DNA of 64,000 nucleotides from Salinivirgaceae bacterium (GCA_027858775.1 JAQICA010000303.1:1-64000), one strand, 5' to 3'; positions 26,347-37,381 are shown, counted from the stretch's first letter. The notes: a model not told the origin generated them from the sequence alone. Translations and numbers: made by a program.

Positions 26347-26763
26347 ATGGTACACATAACACGAAGAGAACGTTTTAATGCAGCCCATCGGTTGTTTCGC
26401 CCCGAATTGAACGATAGTGAAAATTACGAAGTGTTTGGTAAATGTTCAAATCCCAATTGGCACGGACACAATTACGAGTTGTTTGTTACTGCTAAGGGGA
26501 AGGTAAGCGATGAAACTGGTTTTGTACTCAATTTAAAATCGTTGAGTCACTTGGTACGAGAGGAAATTGTCGATAAGGTCGATCATAAAAACTTGAATAC
26601 GGAGGTCGATTTTTTGCAGGGCAAGCTTATCTCAACAGAAAATTTAGCCAAGGCATTCTGGAATCAGCTTGAAGCTGGAGTGAAGCTTTTGGGAGCTCAG
26701 TTATATTGCATAAAAATTACCGAAACTGAGAATAACTTTGTTGAGTATTACGGTGAGGAATAA
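26347..26763 (+). CDS. queD: 6-pyruvoyl-tetrahydropterin synthase / 6-carboxytetrahydropterin synthase family
   Basis: RERFNAAHRLFRPE, GKCSNPNWHGHNYELFV, DKVDHKNLN, TENLAKAFW motifs. Confidence 0.85.
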   Translation: MVHITRRERFNAAHRLFRPELNDSENYEVFGKCSNPNWHGHNYELFVTAKGKVSDETGFVLNLKSLSHLVREEIVDKVDHKNLNTEVDFLQGKLISTENLAKAFWNQLEAGVKLLGAQLYCIKITETENNFVEYYGEE

Positions 26764-26905
26764 TCTGCGAAGAGGAAACAAATGCGGATGTTACATAAAA
26801 CAGTGTGAAACAAATGATAAATTAATCTTAGATACTAAATATTACTGGTCAAGGCTCATCATTAAAGAGTTATATCTGTTGGTCGTGTAAAAATGGCAGG
26901 CGGGT

Positions 26906-27565
26906 TTGGCCACTGACAATAAATTTAAAGCAATGAAGATAAAAGTAAACGGAACGCAGGTTGATGATGGTTATGCCCGCATTGATCAATTTAATGATGA
27001 AGCCACAAATGCATTGGCAAAAAACTATAAAGAAATCCTTGGGGCAATTGGAGAAGATCCCGAAAGAGAAGGATTGCAAGATACTCCGGTCAGAGTGGCA
27101 AAAGCCATGCAGTTCCTGACGCAAGGTTATCATCAGTCGGCTGATGAGATCTTAAGCTCGGCAAAGTTTAAAGAAGATTATCGGCACATGGTTATTGTGA
27201 AAGATATTGAACTGTATTCAATGTGCGAACATCACATGATCCCATTTTTTGGGAAAGCCCACGTGGCATATATCCCGAATGGATATATTACCGGGTTAAG
27301 TAAAATTGCACGAGTAGTGGATGTATTTGCGCGCCGCCTGCAAGTGCAGGAACGGCTCACAAACCAAATTCGCGACTCTATTCAGAATTCACTGGATCCA
27401 TTAGGTGTCGCTGTAGTGGTGGAGGCCAGACACATGTGTATGCAAATGCGAGGAATACAGAAACAAAATTCGGTAACAACTACTTCGGCTTTTACAGGAG
27501 CATTTCTTGAAAAAGAAGCAACCCGCGAGGAGTTTATACATTTGATTGGTTCAAAACTATCGTAA
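26906..27565 (+). CDS. folE: GTP cyclohydrolase I
   Basis: [76 protein letters not shown]. Confidence 0.96.
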   Translation: MATDNKFKAMKIKVNGTQVDDGYARIDQFNDEATNALAKNYKEILGAIGEDPEREGLQDTPVRVAKAMQFLTQGYHQSADEILSSAKFKEDYRHMVIVKDIELYSMCEHHMIPFFGKAHVAYIPNGYITGLSKIARVVDVFARRLQVQERLTNQIRDSIQNSLDPLGVAVVVEARHMCMQMRGIQKQNSVTTTSAFTGAFLEKEATREEFIHLIGSKLS

Positions 27566-27634
27566 ACCCGAATTGGGAGTATTAATGTAGTTTTTTTTGG
27601 TTTACACACGTTTGTTCATTTAATAAAAACTGTT

Positions 27635-28546
27635 ATGAATATTGTTGTTTTTGGAGGTACAGGTCTTATTGGTCGCGCCTTTTGCCGATATGCATTAATG
27701 AATAATCATGTTCCTATTATTGTGTCGCGCAACCCCGACCGATTTGATATACCGTATAAAAAGATAAGCTACACCGATGCCGGCAAGCCAGTTCTTCAGC
27801 GCATGTTGTCTGATGAATATGCAGTGGTAAATCTTACAGGTGCCGGTATAGCCAATAAACGATGGAGTAAGCAGCGTAAAAAAGTGCTTGAGCGCAGTCG
27901 TATTGAAATGCTCGAACGTATTGAGGTGTTTTTGCAACAAGCCCCGCAGGAACCCGAAGTGTTCGTTCAAGCATCGGCAATTGGGTTTTATGGCGATAAA
28001 GGTGACGTTAACGTGGATGAAGATAGTACGCAGGGTAACAATTATTTATCGTGGTTAACCGAAGAATGGGAGAGTGCCTTTAAGGAGATGTCGCTGGAAG
28101 ATACCAGGAAAGTTATCATTCGTACCGGAATAGTACTCACTAAAGACGGGGGAGTGTTGCCAAAAATGCTTACTGCTTATAATGCTTTTGTTGGCGGACC
28201 TTTGGGTGTAGGAAATCAATTTCTATCGTGGATCCATATCGAGGATGAGGTTAGGGCAATTATGCATTTAATTGAAGATTCCTATGCTCGTGGCGCTTTT
28301 AACCTTACGGCGCCAGTGCCAGTTACAATGAAGCATTTTGCTCAGACGTTGGGTGCCATACTCGATAAATCTTCTTTTTTTCGTGTTCCTGCCTTTTTAT
28401 TGAAATTACTTTTTGGCCAAATGGCTCAAGAAACCATGCTGACAGGCGCAAAGGTTCTTCCTAAAAGACTTATGGAGCACGAATTTGAATTTATTTTTAC
28501 CGATGTCGATCTGGCACTCAGGAATCTTTTACTCAAAAAGCAGTAA
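27635..28546 (+). CDS. TIGR01777-type NAD-dependent epimerase
   Basis: VVFGGTGLIGRAFC, VVNLTGAGIANKRWSKQRKKVLERSRIEML, QASAIGFYGDKGD, LSWIHIEDEVRAI. Confidence 0.9.
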   Translation: MNIVVFGGTGLIGRAFCRYALMNNHVPIIVSRNPDRFDIPYKKISYTDAGKPVLQRMLSDEYAVVNLTGAGIANKRWSKQRKKVLERSRIEMLERIEVFLQQAPQEPEVFVQASAIGFYGDKGDVNVDEDSTQGNNYLSWLTEEWESAFKEMSLEDTRKVIIRTGIVLTKDGGVLPKMLTAYNAFVGGPLGVGNQFLSWIHIEDEVRAIMHLIEDSYARGAFNLTAPVPVTMKHFAQTLGAILDKSSFFRVPAFLLKLLFGQMAQETMLTGAKVLPKRLMEHEFEFIFTDVDLALRNLLLKKQ

Positions 28547-28808
28547 TTGGTTTTTATTCTATTATTTGGGCTTTGCTCACTTGATGGAGCAACCGGGATG
28601 GTTTTATGCAACCTGAAGTTTTCCGGTATGATCCAAAATAGTAGATCGGATATACCCTTATCTCACCCGCTTTAAGTAATGATTTTTTTTTGTAGCTGTT
28701 TTTATTTTCACTTAAATATTTGCATGCGTTTAAACAAAAAATCACGCGACTTGTTTATTGTTGAGGTGGGAATGATGAACAAATTTATTTAACTAATTTT
28801 AAGATAGC

Positions 28809-31199
28809 ATGCGTTTTTGTATAACACTTTTACTCAGTGTGTTTGCTGCCGGAGTATTTGCTCAAAGCGGACAACTTCAAGGTAGAGTTTTCGATCCGGT
28901 GAATAACGAACCTATTCCTTTTGCTAATATTATTGTTTCGGGAACAACTGTTGGTGCTATTTCCGATATCGATGGAACTTTTCGCTTTACGGGGCTTGAG
29001 CCCGGGTACATACGTTTGGAAGTTTCGTCTGTTGGATATGCCAAAACAGTTACAAAGCAAGTTTTGGTGACAAACGCACGTGAAGCCTACATTGAAATTG
29101 CGCTGGAGCCTGTTTCCGAGCAGTTGGAAACGGTTAATGTGGTTGCCGATCGGTTTCGGAGAAATGTAGAAAGTCCGCTCTCCATGCGTTCAATTGGAGT
29201 GGCCGAAATTGAGAAAAATCCAGGTGGTAATCGCGATATATCGAAGGTAATACAATCTTTCCCGGGCGTGGCCTCAACTCCGGCATTTCGTAACGATGTT
29301 ATTGTGCGCGGAGGAGGCGCAAATGAAAATACCTTTTATTTAGATGGTGTTGAAATTCCCAATCTTAACCACTTTGCTACGCAAGGTGCGTCGGGTGGGC
29401 CGGTCGGAATTATAAATGTCGATTTTGTGCGCGAAGTAGATTTTTACTCCGGAGCTTTCCCTGCCAACCGTGGCAATGCGTTAAGTTCGGTGCTAGACTT
29501 TCGTCAAGTGGATGGGAATAAAGAAAAAATGAAATTTCGTGCTACCGTTGGGGCTTCCGATTTGGCGCTTACTGCCGATGGCCCCATTGGCGATAAGGCC
29601 AGTGTTATATTCTCCGTTCGCCGGTCGTATCTCGAATTTTTATTTACCGTAATCGGTCTCCCATTTTTGCCCGCCTACAACGATGCGCAATTTAAAAGTC
29701 GCATAAAACTCGACGATAAAAATGAACTTACCTTTATTGGAATTGGCGCCATCGATCAGTTTGAATTAAATCTTGACGCAAATGAAACCGAAGATCAACG
29801 GTATATTTTGAATTACCTACCCGTAAATGAACAGTGGACATACACTGTTGGCGCTGTGTATAAACACTTTCGCGATAACGCCTATAGTACCTTTGTTGTG
29901 TCGCGAAACCATTTGAAGAATGTGGCCTATAAATATCAGAATAATGTGGAAGCGCCAGAAAATTTACTATTCGACCTGGAAAGTGATGAGATAGAAACCA
30001 AATTTCGCTACGAAGACAACATCCGAATGGATAACTATAAACTAAATTATGGCGTGGGAAGCGAGTATGCAGAATATAATAATAGAACGTATAGTCAGAT
30101 ATTTATAAATGGGCAACCCGTTGATTTGAATTATAATTCAAAACTCGATTTTTTTAACTATAATGCATTTGGACAGTTGAGCCGGAGTTTTTTGGGCAAG
30201 CGTCTTGATCTATCATTGGGACTACGGTTCGACGGTAGTTCTTACAGTAAAGATATGGCCAATCCGTTTGAGCAATTTTCACCACGCTTTTCTGCGAGTT
30301 ACGGACTTACCGAAAAATGGTTTGCAAATTTTAGTACCGGTCGTTATTATCAACGCCCTCCATATACAACTATGGGCTATCGCAATAATGCCAATGTACT
30401 GGTCAATAAAGAAAATGGGCTAAGCTTTATTGCTGCCAACCATATCGTAGCCGGGTTGGAATACCGCCCTACCGAAGAGAGCCGTGTTACATTAGAAGGA
30501 TTTTATAAACAATATGAAAATTATCCGTTTTCAGTTGCCGACTCGGTTGCCATATCAGGTAAAAGCGCCGATTTTGGTGTTTTTGGTGATGAGGAAGTAA
30601 CCAGTGATGCACGAGGTCGTGCCTATGGGTTAGAATTGCTGGTGCGCCATAATAATTTGTGGGGTATGAATTTAATCAGCTCATTGACGTTGGTACGAAG
30701 CGAATTTGAAGAAGCCGACGGTAGTTTTGTTCCTTCGGCCTGGGATAATAAATTTTTGTATAACCTTACGGCGACCCGAAAAATTGGTAAAAACTGGGAC
30801 GTGGGTTTTAAATGGCGATTTGTTGGCGGCGCACCTACCACTCCATACGATTTAGAAACATCGGCATTAGTATCCGCCTGGGATCGGCGCAATCAGCCGT
30901 ATCTCGATTATAATCGTTTCAATGCTGAAAGATTAGGGTCTTTTCACCAGTTAGATGTACGTGTCGATCGGCAATTTTATTTCGATAAATGGTCGTTGAT
31001 GTTGTATTTCGATGTGCAAAACCTATATAACTATAAAGCCGATGTGGCTGATAAATACGTGAATACCGATGAAAATGGTAATGTTCAGATCGAAAACCCA
31101 GAAGCTCCAGCCGATCAGCAGCGTTATGTGCTTCGTCGAATACCCAGCGATGGACAAGGAACCGTTTTGCCCACATTGGGTGTTATGATCGAATTTTAA
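28809..31199 (+). CDS. TonB-dependent receptor with carboxypeptidase-like N-domain
   Basis: Signal peptide; GRVFDPVNNEPIPFANIIVSGTTVGAISDIDGTFRFTGLEPGYIRLEVSSVGY; plug VIVRGGGANENTFYLDGVEI; barrel C-terminus GTVLPTLGVMIEF. Confidence 0.93.
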   Translation: MRFCITLLLSVFAAGVFAQSGQLQGRVFDPVNNEPIPFANIIVSGTTVGAISDIDGTFRFTGLEPGYIRLEVSSVGYAKTVTKQVLVTNAREAYIEIALEPVSEQLETVNVVADRFRRNVESPLSMRSIGVAEIEKNPGGNRDISKVIQSFPGVASTPAFRNDVIVRGGGANENTFYLDGVEIPNLNHFATQGASGGPVGIINVDFVREVDFYSGAFPANRGNALSSVLDFRQVDGNKEKMKFRATVGASDLALTADGPIGDKASVIFSVRRSYLEFLFTVIGLPFLPAYNDAQFKSRIKLDDKNELTFIGIGAIDQFELNLDANETEDQRYILNYLPVNEQWTYTVGAVYKHFRDNAYSTFVVSRNHLKNVAYKYQNNVEAPENLLFDLESDEIETKFRYEDNIRMDNYKLNYGVGSEYAEYNNRTYSQIFINGQPVDLNYNSKLDFFNYNAFGQLSRSFLGKRLDLSLGLRFDGSSYSKDMANPFEQFSPRFSASYGLTEKWFANFSTGRYYQRPPYTTMGYRNNANVLVNKENGLSFIAANHIVAGLEYRPTEESRVTLEGFYKQYENYPFSVADSVAISGKSADFGVFGDEEVTSDARGRAYGLELLVRHNNLWGMNLISSLTLVRSEFEEADGSFVPSAWDNKFLYNLTATRKIGKNWDVGFKWRFVGGAPTTPYDLETSALVSAWDRRNQPYLDYNRFNAERLGSFHQLDVRVDRQFYFDKWSLMLYFDVQNLYNYKADVADKYVNTDENGNVQIENPEAPADQQRYVLRRIPSDGQGTVLPTLGVMIEF

Positions 31200-31240
31200 G
31201 ATGAGGGCTTGTTAATGTAATAACTGTAAACCGCATACTT

Positions 31241-31960
31241 ATGAAAACAATAATTGCTCCTATATTATTAATTTTTGTCGCTACCTCACTTTTGGCTCAG
31301 TCAGAGCGAATTCAGCTGAATCTTAATGGAGAGGGCACATCGCTCCACATGATTTTCAACATTGGCGATGCGCATAATTATCCCAGCTTTGCGGTGTGGG
31401 CAGAAGAGGTTGATGGTACGTTTATTCAAACGCTTTTTGCCACGGAATCTGTGGCCACAGGTGTTTATCCGTTTAAGCCAGCAGGTAATTTAAGGTGGGT
31501 TAAAGGTCCGGGCGAAGCTGCCAGACCAGCAGCACTCCCATATTGGTTTCACAAGCGCGATGGTGCAAAAACTGCCGGAGCCGAGTTGCCGTCGCCCGGA
31601 AATAGTGTCCCCGATGCCTATACTGGTGCTACACCAAAGGCAAATGCGCATTTACAGCTTAGAGCTGACGAAAAATTGCCCGAGAAAGTACGCATTCTGG
31701 TAGAGGTGAATCAACCGTGGGATGTAAATAAATTCTGGACAAATGCCAAATATGATAATGATATCTATCTCACATCGTGCCAACCTGCATTGGTTTATGC
31801 TGTTACCGTAGATTTTAGTCAGCCAATGCATACGTATTACCTGAACCCAATTGGCCACAGCCACCCTTACGGCGCTGATGGATTATTGTACACCAACTTG
31901 AAAACGTTTACCACTGCTTTGGATATTTTTAGCGAAATTCGCCTGATATTGCCTGAATAG
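31241..31960 (+). CDS. secreted protein of unknown function (possibly DUF2271-like), downstream of the TonB receptor
   Basis: Signal peptide; YPSFAVWAEEVDGTFIQTLFATESVATGVYPF; short gap to the receptor. Confidence 0.5.
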   Translation: MKTIIAPILLIFVATSLLAQSERIQLNLNGEGTSLHMIFNIGDAHNYPSFAVWAEEVDGTFIQTLFATESVATGVYPFKPAGNLRWVKGPGEAARPAALPYWFHKRDGAKTAGAELPSPGNSVPDAYTGATPKANAHLQLRADEKLPEKVRILVEVNQPWDVNKFWTNAKYDNDIYLTSCQPALVYAVTVDFSQPMHTYYLNPIGHSHPYGADGLLYTNLKTFTTALDIFSEIRLILPE

Positions 31961-32001
31961 TGCATCTAAGTAAAGCCTTGGAATTCCGGTGTCCAGCAAT
32001 A

Positions 32002-32052
32002 AAACTTCAAAAGTAAGCTATCTTCGTATAGCTTTCGCTTCCGTTGAAGTTT
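32002..32052. repeat. nested hairpin in intergenic DNA
   Basis: AAACTTCAA (32002-32010) / TTGAAGTTT (32044-32052) enclosing AGCTAT-CTTCGT-ATAGCT. Confidence 0.55.
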
Positions 32053-32174
32053 CAGCGAACGCGGACTGTGGAGTGGGACTAATGCACTTTGAAAATCTAA
32101 GCATGCCGAGAATCTGGATTGCTGTTTTCGAAGTGGTAATAATGCAGATGTTAGCGTTTTCTTAGGCGTACTGC

Positions 32175-34814
32175 TTATTGGACAATTAGTTTTCTAATCA
32201 CGCTGTTTTCTTTAGTGATAATCTCAATTATATAAATTCCGCTGCCGTGTGTGGATATTGTTGCGTTGCTGGTTTTGGGTGCAAATTTCTCCAGTAAATT
32301 TCCCGATAAATCATAAACGTTAATCGTCTGAATCATTTCTGCACTGGAAATTGTAGTTGCTGATTTTGTCGGATTTGGAAAAACAGATACGGCCGCTTGC
32401 TGTGGTTTGCTAATGTGTGTAAGTTCGCTCACCATGCGTTCTGCACTTTCTATACTGTTAATTACATCAGCTTGATGATAGCCCACTGAGAAAATAACTT
32501 GCAGCAAAAGGGTGTCGCTGGCGTTAAGCGTATTTTCGTTTGTAGAAACCATATGTGCCACGTCATTGCCATTTTCGCCGCCGGCCAATGGGCGCTCGTT
32601 TGTGAGTGCAAACCAGCGTTCTTCATTGGTAAAACCATCTGTTATGTTAATTCCTTCGGTCTCTTCGTTCAGCTCAAAGGCGTAATGGTGAAATGGTCTG
32701 TTTATTATTTTAACACCTACGTACAGGCTGCTTCCGTCCAAGCTGTTGCAAAATGCAATGTTGTTTTCTGTGTCGAAAAAAGCCTCGTTGCTGGCTGCAT
32801 TGCCCAAATCCCAATCGAAAAAAAGTCCGGCGTGAAAGTTTTCGTAATTAGTGTTTGATTGATTAATGTAACTGTAGTTGAGTATGAATGTCCGATCGAG
32901 TTCAGGCGCCTGACTGGCCAGTATTTGCTGCTCAATGTTGATATTCATACTGTTCGTTTTATTAGTGTCGGTCATAACGGCTTCTGAAGCAAAATCCCAT
33001 AATGTATTCTCAAGCAGGGTTTGTCCGTTTGTTATGTGAAATGGTGTAGCATTCAAAAAGGTGCTTGTCACCAGATCAATTCCATTTCCGTGAATAATGC
33101 CCGCTTCCCACACAATATTTCTCATGTTGTCTATCCAAATTCCACTTCCCTGAAGTGGGCTTAGGCTGTTAAATCCGAGCCTTCCATTTGCAGGTGCAGT
33201 CATGTTAAGGTTGTTGTCGGTAATGGTTATCCACGATTGGTTTGCCGTAAATGAGAAGAAGCGCTTTCGGATTTTTTTACCGTCGTTCAATGCAAACTGA
33301 ATTGTAACTTCATGATCGTGTGGAATTGTTTCATCTATTTTTATGGCGAGGTCGCTATCATTAATCTGCGCAAAGCTGTTGATCCCAATAATCCCAAAGT
33401 TTATTTGCGGGTCTAATACGGTTGCATACTCCGAGAGCGATGTAATGCTGGCCGAAACCGTAGCGGGGTAAAGGTAATTTATTATTTTACCTGTTAAATG
33501 CACTGTGTCGGCTGGCATTGGCGCACTGCTTAACTCCATTTCCAATAGCTCTAACCCACTAATCAGCGTGTCAGTCAGTGCCTGGTAGCCGTCTACGCGT
33601 CCGCTCCCTAACTTTCCTGCATGTAGTACATTTTGTGGAATTGTATCGAGCAAGTACGTGGTATTAATAATTTGCTGCCTTATTTGCAAAGCGCTAAGGT
33701 GCGGACGTTGATGTTTGATGAGCGCCGCTACTCCGGCTACTGCCGGTGCTGCGAATGAGGTTCCCCATCCGTTTCCGTAACTATTGCCCAATGTTGTAGC
33801 GTAAATTGCCGCTCCGGGTGCCGATACATCAACGGTGTGCCCGTAAGTTGAGCCATTCCATCGTTGGTCGTTCTGGTTCGTGGCTGCTACAGACAGAACA
33901 TTTGGTAATGATGCCGGATAGTAAATGTCTTCGTTATTGCTGTTTCCGGCTGCCGCTACCACAAGCGCATTGCAATCGTATGTGGCATAATCGATTACAT
34001 CTTGTCCAAAGTTGGTAGGAACCACACCACCCCACGAACAAACAATAATTTGGGCTCCATGGTCAGTAGCATACACAATGCCTTCCCATGCTGTGTTGAG
34101 CTGTCCTTCGCTGTTCATGGTTTTTACCGGTAAAAATGTTGTGTTGTACCCAACGCCCGAAATACCGATCTCGTTATTGGTGGCTGCAGCTGCAATGCCT
34201 GCAACTCTCACCCCATGTCCGTTTGCATCTGCCTGTGGGTAATTATTGTTTTCGCTCAGATCCCAGCCAAAGAAATTGTCCACAAAACCATCCATATCGT
34301 CGTCTATTCCGTTTACCGGGTCGGCATAGTTGTATGCAATTTTTCCGTCCAGATCTTCGTGAGTCAAGTCAGTTCCCGTATCCACAATACCAATCACTAC
34401 AGTAGAATCGCCTTGCGTAACACCCCATGCCCGGTACATGTCCATTTGGCCGAGGTAGTATTGCGACGTGTGATTGGGATCGTTCGCCGTATCGAAAAGC
34501 CGCGGAATGGGTTTGGGCTCTGCATATATTATTGAAGCTTCGTTTTTTATTCGTTTTAGTGCCGATGTGCGCGTAACTTCTGAGGTTGTTTCTACGAAAT
34601 AAATATCCGACAGCCGGGTTGCTTGTCCTTTTTTGTCATTTGCATGATGTTTTGGAAATGCCGGAATCGCTTTTAATTGCAGTTGTTCTAATAGGTTTTG
34701 TAGTTCCGTATCCTTGTTTTGTGTTGTTTTTACAACTATTTGGAACGACTGAGCCATTAATAACTCTGTATAAACTACGATGATTAGCAGAAGAATGTAT
34801 TTTAATGATTTCAT
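32175..34814 (-). CDS. subtilisin-family serine protease with T9SS-type C-terminal sorting domain
   Basis: Catalytic blocks GIVDTGTDLTHEDL (Asp), DANGHGVRVAGIAAA (His), GTSFAAPAVAGVAAL (Ser); tail VSVFPNPTKSATTI...NVYDLSGNLLEK...GIYIIEIITKENSVIRKLIVQ. Confidence 0.93.
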   Translation of the reverse strand: MKSLKYILLLIIVVYTELLMAQSFQIVVKTTQNKDTELQNLLEQLQLKAIPAFPKHHANDKKGQATRLSDIYFVETTSEVTRTSALKRIKNEASIIYAEPKPIPRLFDTANDPNHTSQYYLGQMDMYRAWGVTQGDSTVVIGIVDTGTDLTHEDLDGKIAYNYADPVNGIDDDMDGFVDNFFGWDLSENNNYPQADANGHGVRVAGIAAAATNNEIGISGVGYNTTFLPVKTMNSEGQLNTAWEGIVYATDHGAQIIVCSWGGVVPTNFGQDVIDYATYDCNALVVAAAGNSNNEDIYYPASLPNVLSVAATNQNDQRWNGSTYGHTVDVSAPGAAIYATTLGNSYGNGWGTSFAAPAVAGVAALIKHQRPHLSALQIRQQIINTTYLLDTIPQNVLHAGKLGSGRVDGYQALTDTLISGLELLEMELSSAPMPADTVHLTGKIINYLYPATVSASITSLSEYATVLDPQINFGIIGINSFAQINDSDLAIKIDETIPHDHEVTIQFALNDGKKIRKRFFSFTANQSWITITDNNLNMTAPANGRLGFNSLSPLQGSGIWIDNMRNIVWEAGIIHGNGIDLVTSTFLNATPFHITNGQTLLENTLWDFASEAVMTDTNKTNSMNINIEQQILASQAPELDRTFILNYSYINQSNTNYENFHAGLFFDWDLGNAASNEAFFDTENNIAFCNSLDGSSLYVGVKIINRPFHHYAFELNEETEGINITDGFTNEERWFALTNERPLAGGENGNDVAHMVSTNENTLNASDTLLLQVIFSVGYHQADVINSIESAERMVSELTHISKPQQAAVSVFPNPTKSATTISSAEMIQTINVYDLSGNLLEKFAPKTSNATISTHGSGIYIIEIITKENSVIRKLIVQ

Positions 34815-35006
34815 TTTAAATAACTTAGTGGGTTTGAATGTACTATCTTCAATTGTAAAAAAACAAACATAAAGTTAAAAATAGCTAAATAATTGATTAT
34901 ATTTGAGGATTAAAAGGTTAATAATTGCTAAAATATTGTAAAACAGCGTTGGGAAGTGATAAGTGATTTCTCAGGTCATGAAAGTTCCCTCGAAAACACA
35001 AAGATC

Positions 35007-35720
35007 ATGAATTGTATTGTTATAGACGATGACTTGCTTTCTCGAAAAATTATTGAAGAGTTTGTGAAAAAATCAGATTCACTTTCGTTAATTGATAGCT
35101 ACGATAATGCTGTAGATGCCATTCAGGCCTTTAACGGTATAGAAGTAATCGATCTGATTTTTCTTGATATAGAAATGCCCGAAATGTCCGGATTAGATTT
35201 TCTGAATACACTTGAAAATCCGCCCCAAATTATTATCGTTTCTGGAAAAGAAAAGTACGCCATTGAAGCTTTTGAGTACGATGTAACCGATTATCTGCTT
35301 AAGCCGGTTAGTTTGCCAAGGTTTATTAAATCCATTAATAAAGCACTGAAGCGGTTCAATGATGCTGCTCAAGTTTCGGGCGAAACCAACGACGAAATTT
35401 TTATTAAAAAGAAGAACTCGACATTGGTAAGACTAAATTATAGCGACATAATTTATGTTGAGGCACTCGAAAATTACGTTATTGTGGCTACTCATGACGA
35501 GCGATACACCATTCACTTTACCATGAAGGCTATTGCTAATAAGCTGCCCGAGAGTAAATTTAAGCGTGTGCATCGATCATACATTATCAATACCAGCCGC
35601 ATTGATATGATAGAAGATAATACGGTGGTTATTCAGGAAAAGAATGGGACAAAGGTAATTCCCATTGGGAAATCCTATCGCGATAGTTTAATGGATGACT
35701 TAAATTTAATTTCCAGGTAG
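35007..35720 (+). CDS. LytTR-family response regulator
   Basis: MNCIVIDDDLLSRKII...IDLIFLDIEMPEMSGLDFL...VTDYLLKPVSLPRF... plus LytTR IIYVEALENYVIVATHDERYTIHFTMKAIANKLP...FKRVHRSYIIN. Confidence 0.93.
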   Translation: MNCIVIDDDLLSRKIIEEFVKKSDSLSLIDSYDNAVDAIQAFNGIEVIDLIFLDIEMPEMSGLDFLNTLENPPQIIIVSGKEKYAIEAFEYDVTDYLLKPVSLPRFIKSINKALKRFNDAAQVSGETNDEIFIKKKNSTLVRLNYSDIIYVEALENYVIVATHDERYTIHFTMKAIANKLPESKFKRVHRSYIINTSRIDMIEDNTVVIQEKNGTKVIPIGKSYRDSLMDDLNLISR

Positions 35721-35857
35721 CCGACACTAATCTGTAGGATCATTTTGTTATAAATATGGACTTGCAGAGCTTATAGAATTTTATTTAGAGCCGAACAATA
35801 CTTTTTTTGAGAAAGGGTGTTGACGGCTCATTTTTATATTAATAAAACCAGAACATT

Positions 35858-37057
35858 TTGCAAAAAAGCAACCGACAACTTTTCTTTGAGCATGTGGCTC
35901 AAACAACTACCGAGCCGCTTTCTATCGAAATTGAGCGGGCGGAAGGTATTTATATGTACGGACCCGAAGGCCAAAAGTATATTGATTTGGTTTCCGGAGT
36001 TTCTGTAAGTAATGTGGGGCATTGTCATCCGCAAGTAGTTCAAGCAGTGCAACAACAAGCCGCAAAATACATGCATCTGATGGTATATGGAGAAATGATT
36101 CAGGCTCCTCAGGTACAGTATGCAGGGTTGCTGGCCGAGCAATTAGATCCTTCATTAAATTCGGTTTATTTTGTCAATTCGGGTAGCGAAGCAGTTGAGG
36201 GAGCACTAAAATTAGCTAAGCGAGCTACGGGGCGTTCAACTATTGTTGCATTTCAAAATGCGTACCATGGTGGAACACATGGAGCATTGAGCATTTTAGG
36301 TAATGAATCACTGAAAAATGCTTTTCGGCCATTATTGCCGGGCATTACTCATTTGCCGTTTAACGACTTTCATTCGTTAAAGCAAATTGACAGCACTACC
36401 GCTTGTGTGATTGTGGAGCCTATTCAGGCCGAGGCAGGTATAATTTTACCCGAAGATGGCTTTTTGTCGGCACTGCGCAAACGGTGCGATGAGGTAGGGG
36501 CACTGCTTATTTTTGATGAAATTCAAACTGGGTTTGGACGAATAGGCGAACTGTTTGCTCATCAGAAATATAATGTTGTCCCCGATATTATGACCATTGC
36601 CAAAGGGATGGGCGGCGGAATGCCGCTTGGAGCATTTGTGGCTCAAAACCAATTAATGAGCCTGTTGACGCATAATCCTGCACTTGGGCATATAACCACA
36701 TTTGGAGGACATCCGGTTTCTTGTGCCGCTGCTAAAGCAGCGTTGGAAGTAACGTTGTTCGAAAAATTGGTGGACAATGCCAGGCATCGTGGAATGCAAT
36801 TTGCTCACCTATTGGAGCATCATCGCATACGGTCTGTTCGTGGCTCAGGATTATTTTTAGCTGTAGAATTAGATAATATCAATATCCCCGAATTTATGGG
36901 TTTTGCTGCTCGCAATGGAGTTGTTTTCGATCCGTTTTTATTTAATAGCACTGCATTTCGCATTGCACCTCCCTTAGTTATTACTGAACAAGAGGTTAAT
37001 CTTGTGGCTGCGAAAATTCTTGATTTGTTAGACGGTTTTGTGGCTGAAAATGGGTGA
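35858..37057 (+). CDS. class III (ornithine/acetylornithine-type) aminotransferase (TTG start)
   Basis: YIDLVSGVSVSNVGHCHPQV, FVNSGSEAVEGALKLAKRATGR, LIFDEIQTGFGRIGELFAHQ, PDIMTIAKGMGGGMPLGAF. Confidence 0.92.
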   Translation: MQKSNRQLFFEHVAQTTTEPLSIEIERAEGIYMYGPEGQKYIDLVSGVSVSNVGHCHPQVVQAVQQQAAKYMHLMVYGEMIQAPQVQYAGLLAEQLDPSLNSVYFVNSGSEAVEGALKLAKRATGRSTIVAFQNAYHGGTHGALSILGNESLKNAFRPLLPGITHLPFNDFHSLKQIDSTTACVIVEPIQAEAGIILPEDGFLSALRKRCDEVGALLIFDEIQTGFGRIGELFAHQKYNVVPDIMTIAKGMGGGMPLGAFVAQNQLMSLLTHNPALGHITTFGGHPVSCAAAKAALEVTLFEKLVDNARHRGMQFAHLLEHHRIRSVRGSGLFLAVELDNINIPEFMGFAARNGVVFDPFLFNSTAFRIAPPLVITEQEVNLVAAKILDLLDGFVAENG

Positions 37058-37381
37058 GTTGGATTGCGCAATGTACGCCTTAATCGTTATAAGCTGCTGA
37101 ATTCGTATGGCATTGATAAATGCGTTTTTTTGTTGTCTTTAAATAGGTGTGTAAGTGTTGATGGAAAATCGGCATAGGTTTGTTCTTTTTACAAGTACAT
37201 GCCTGAGGCAATAAAGCCCGGTTTTTGTTCGTATTGATTTATGATCATTGGCTCTCTATCCGCTTATAGTAAGATTGGCCTTTGCGTTGGTACTGCCAAA
37301 AAAGAGTTTTACATTTGTGCGGGTTAAATACCTAAGAGGAAGTTTTAGTTACCATATATTTTATAGTTAAGCGATTTTAAT

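Noticed and set aside
33806-34783. Overlapping plus-strand ORFs across the subtilase gene
   Set aside because: Antisense to a strong protease CDS with intact catalytic motifs; compositionally spurious.
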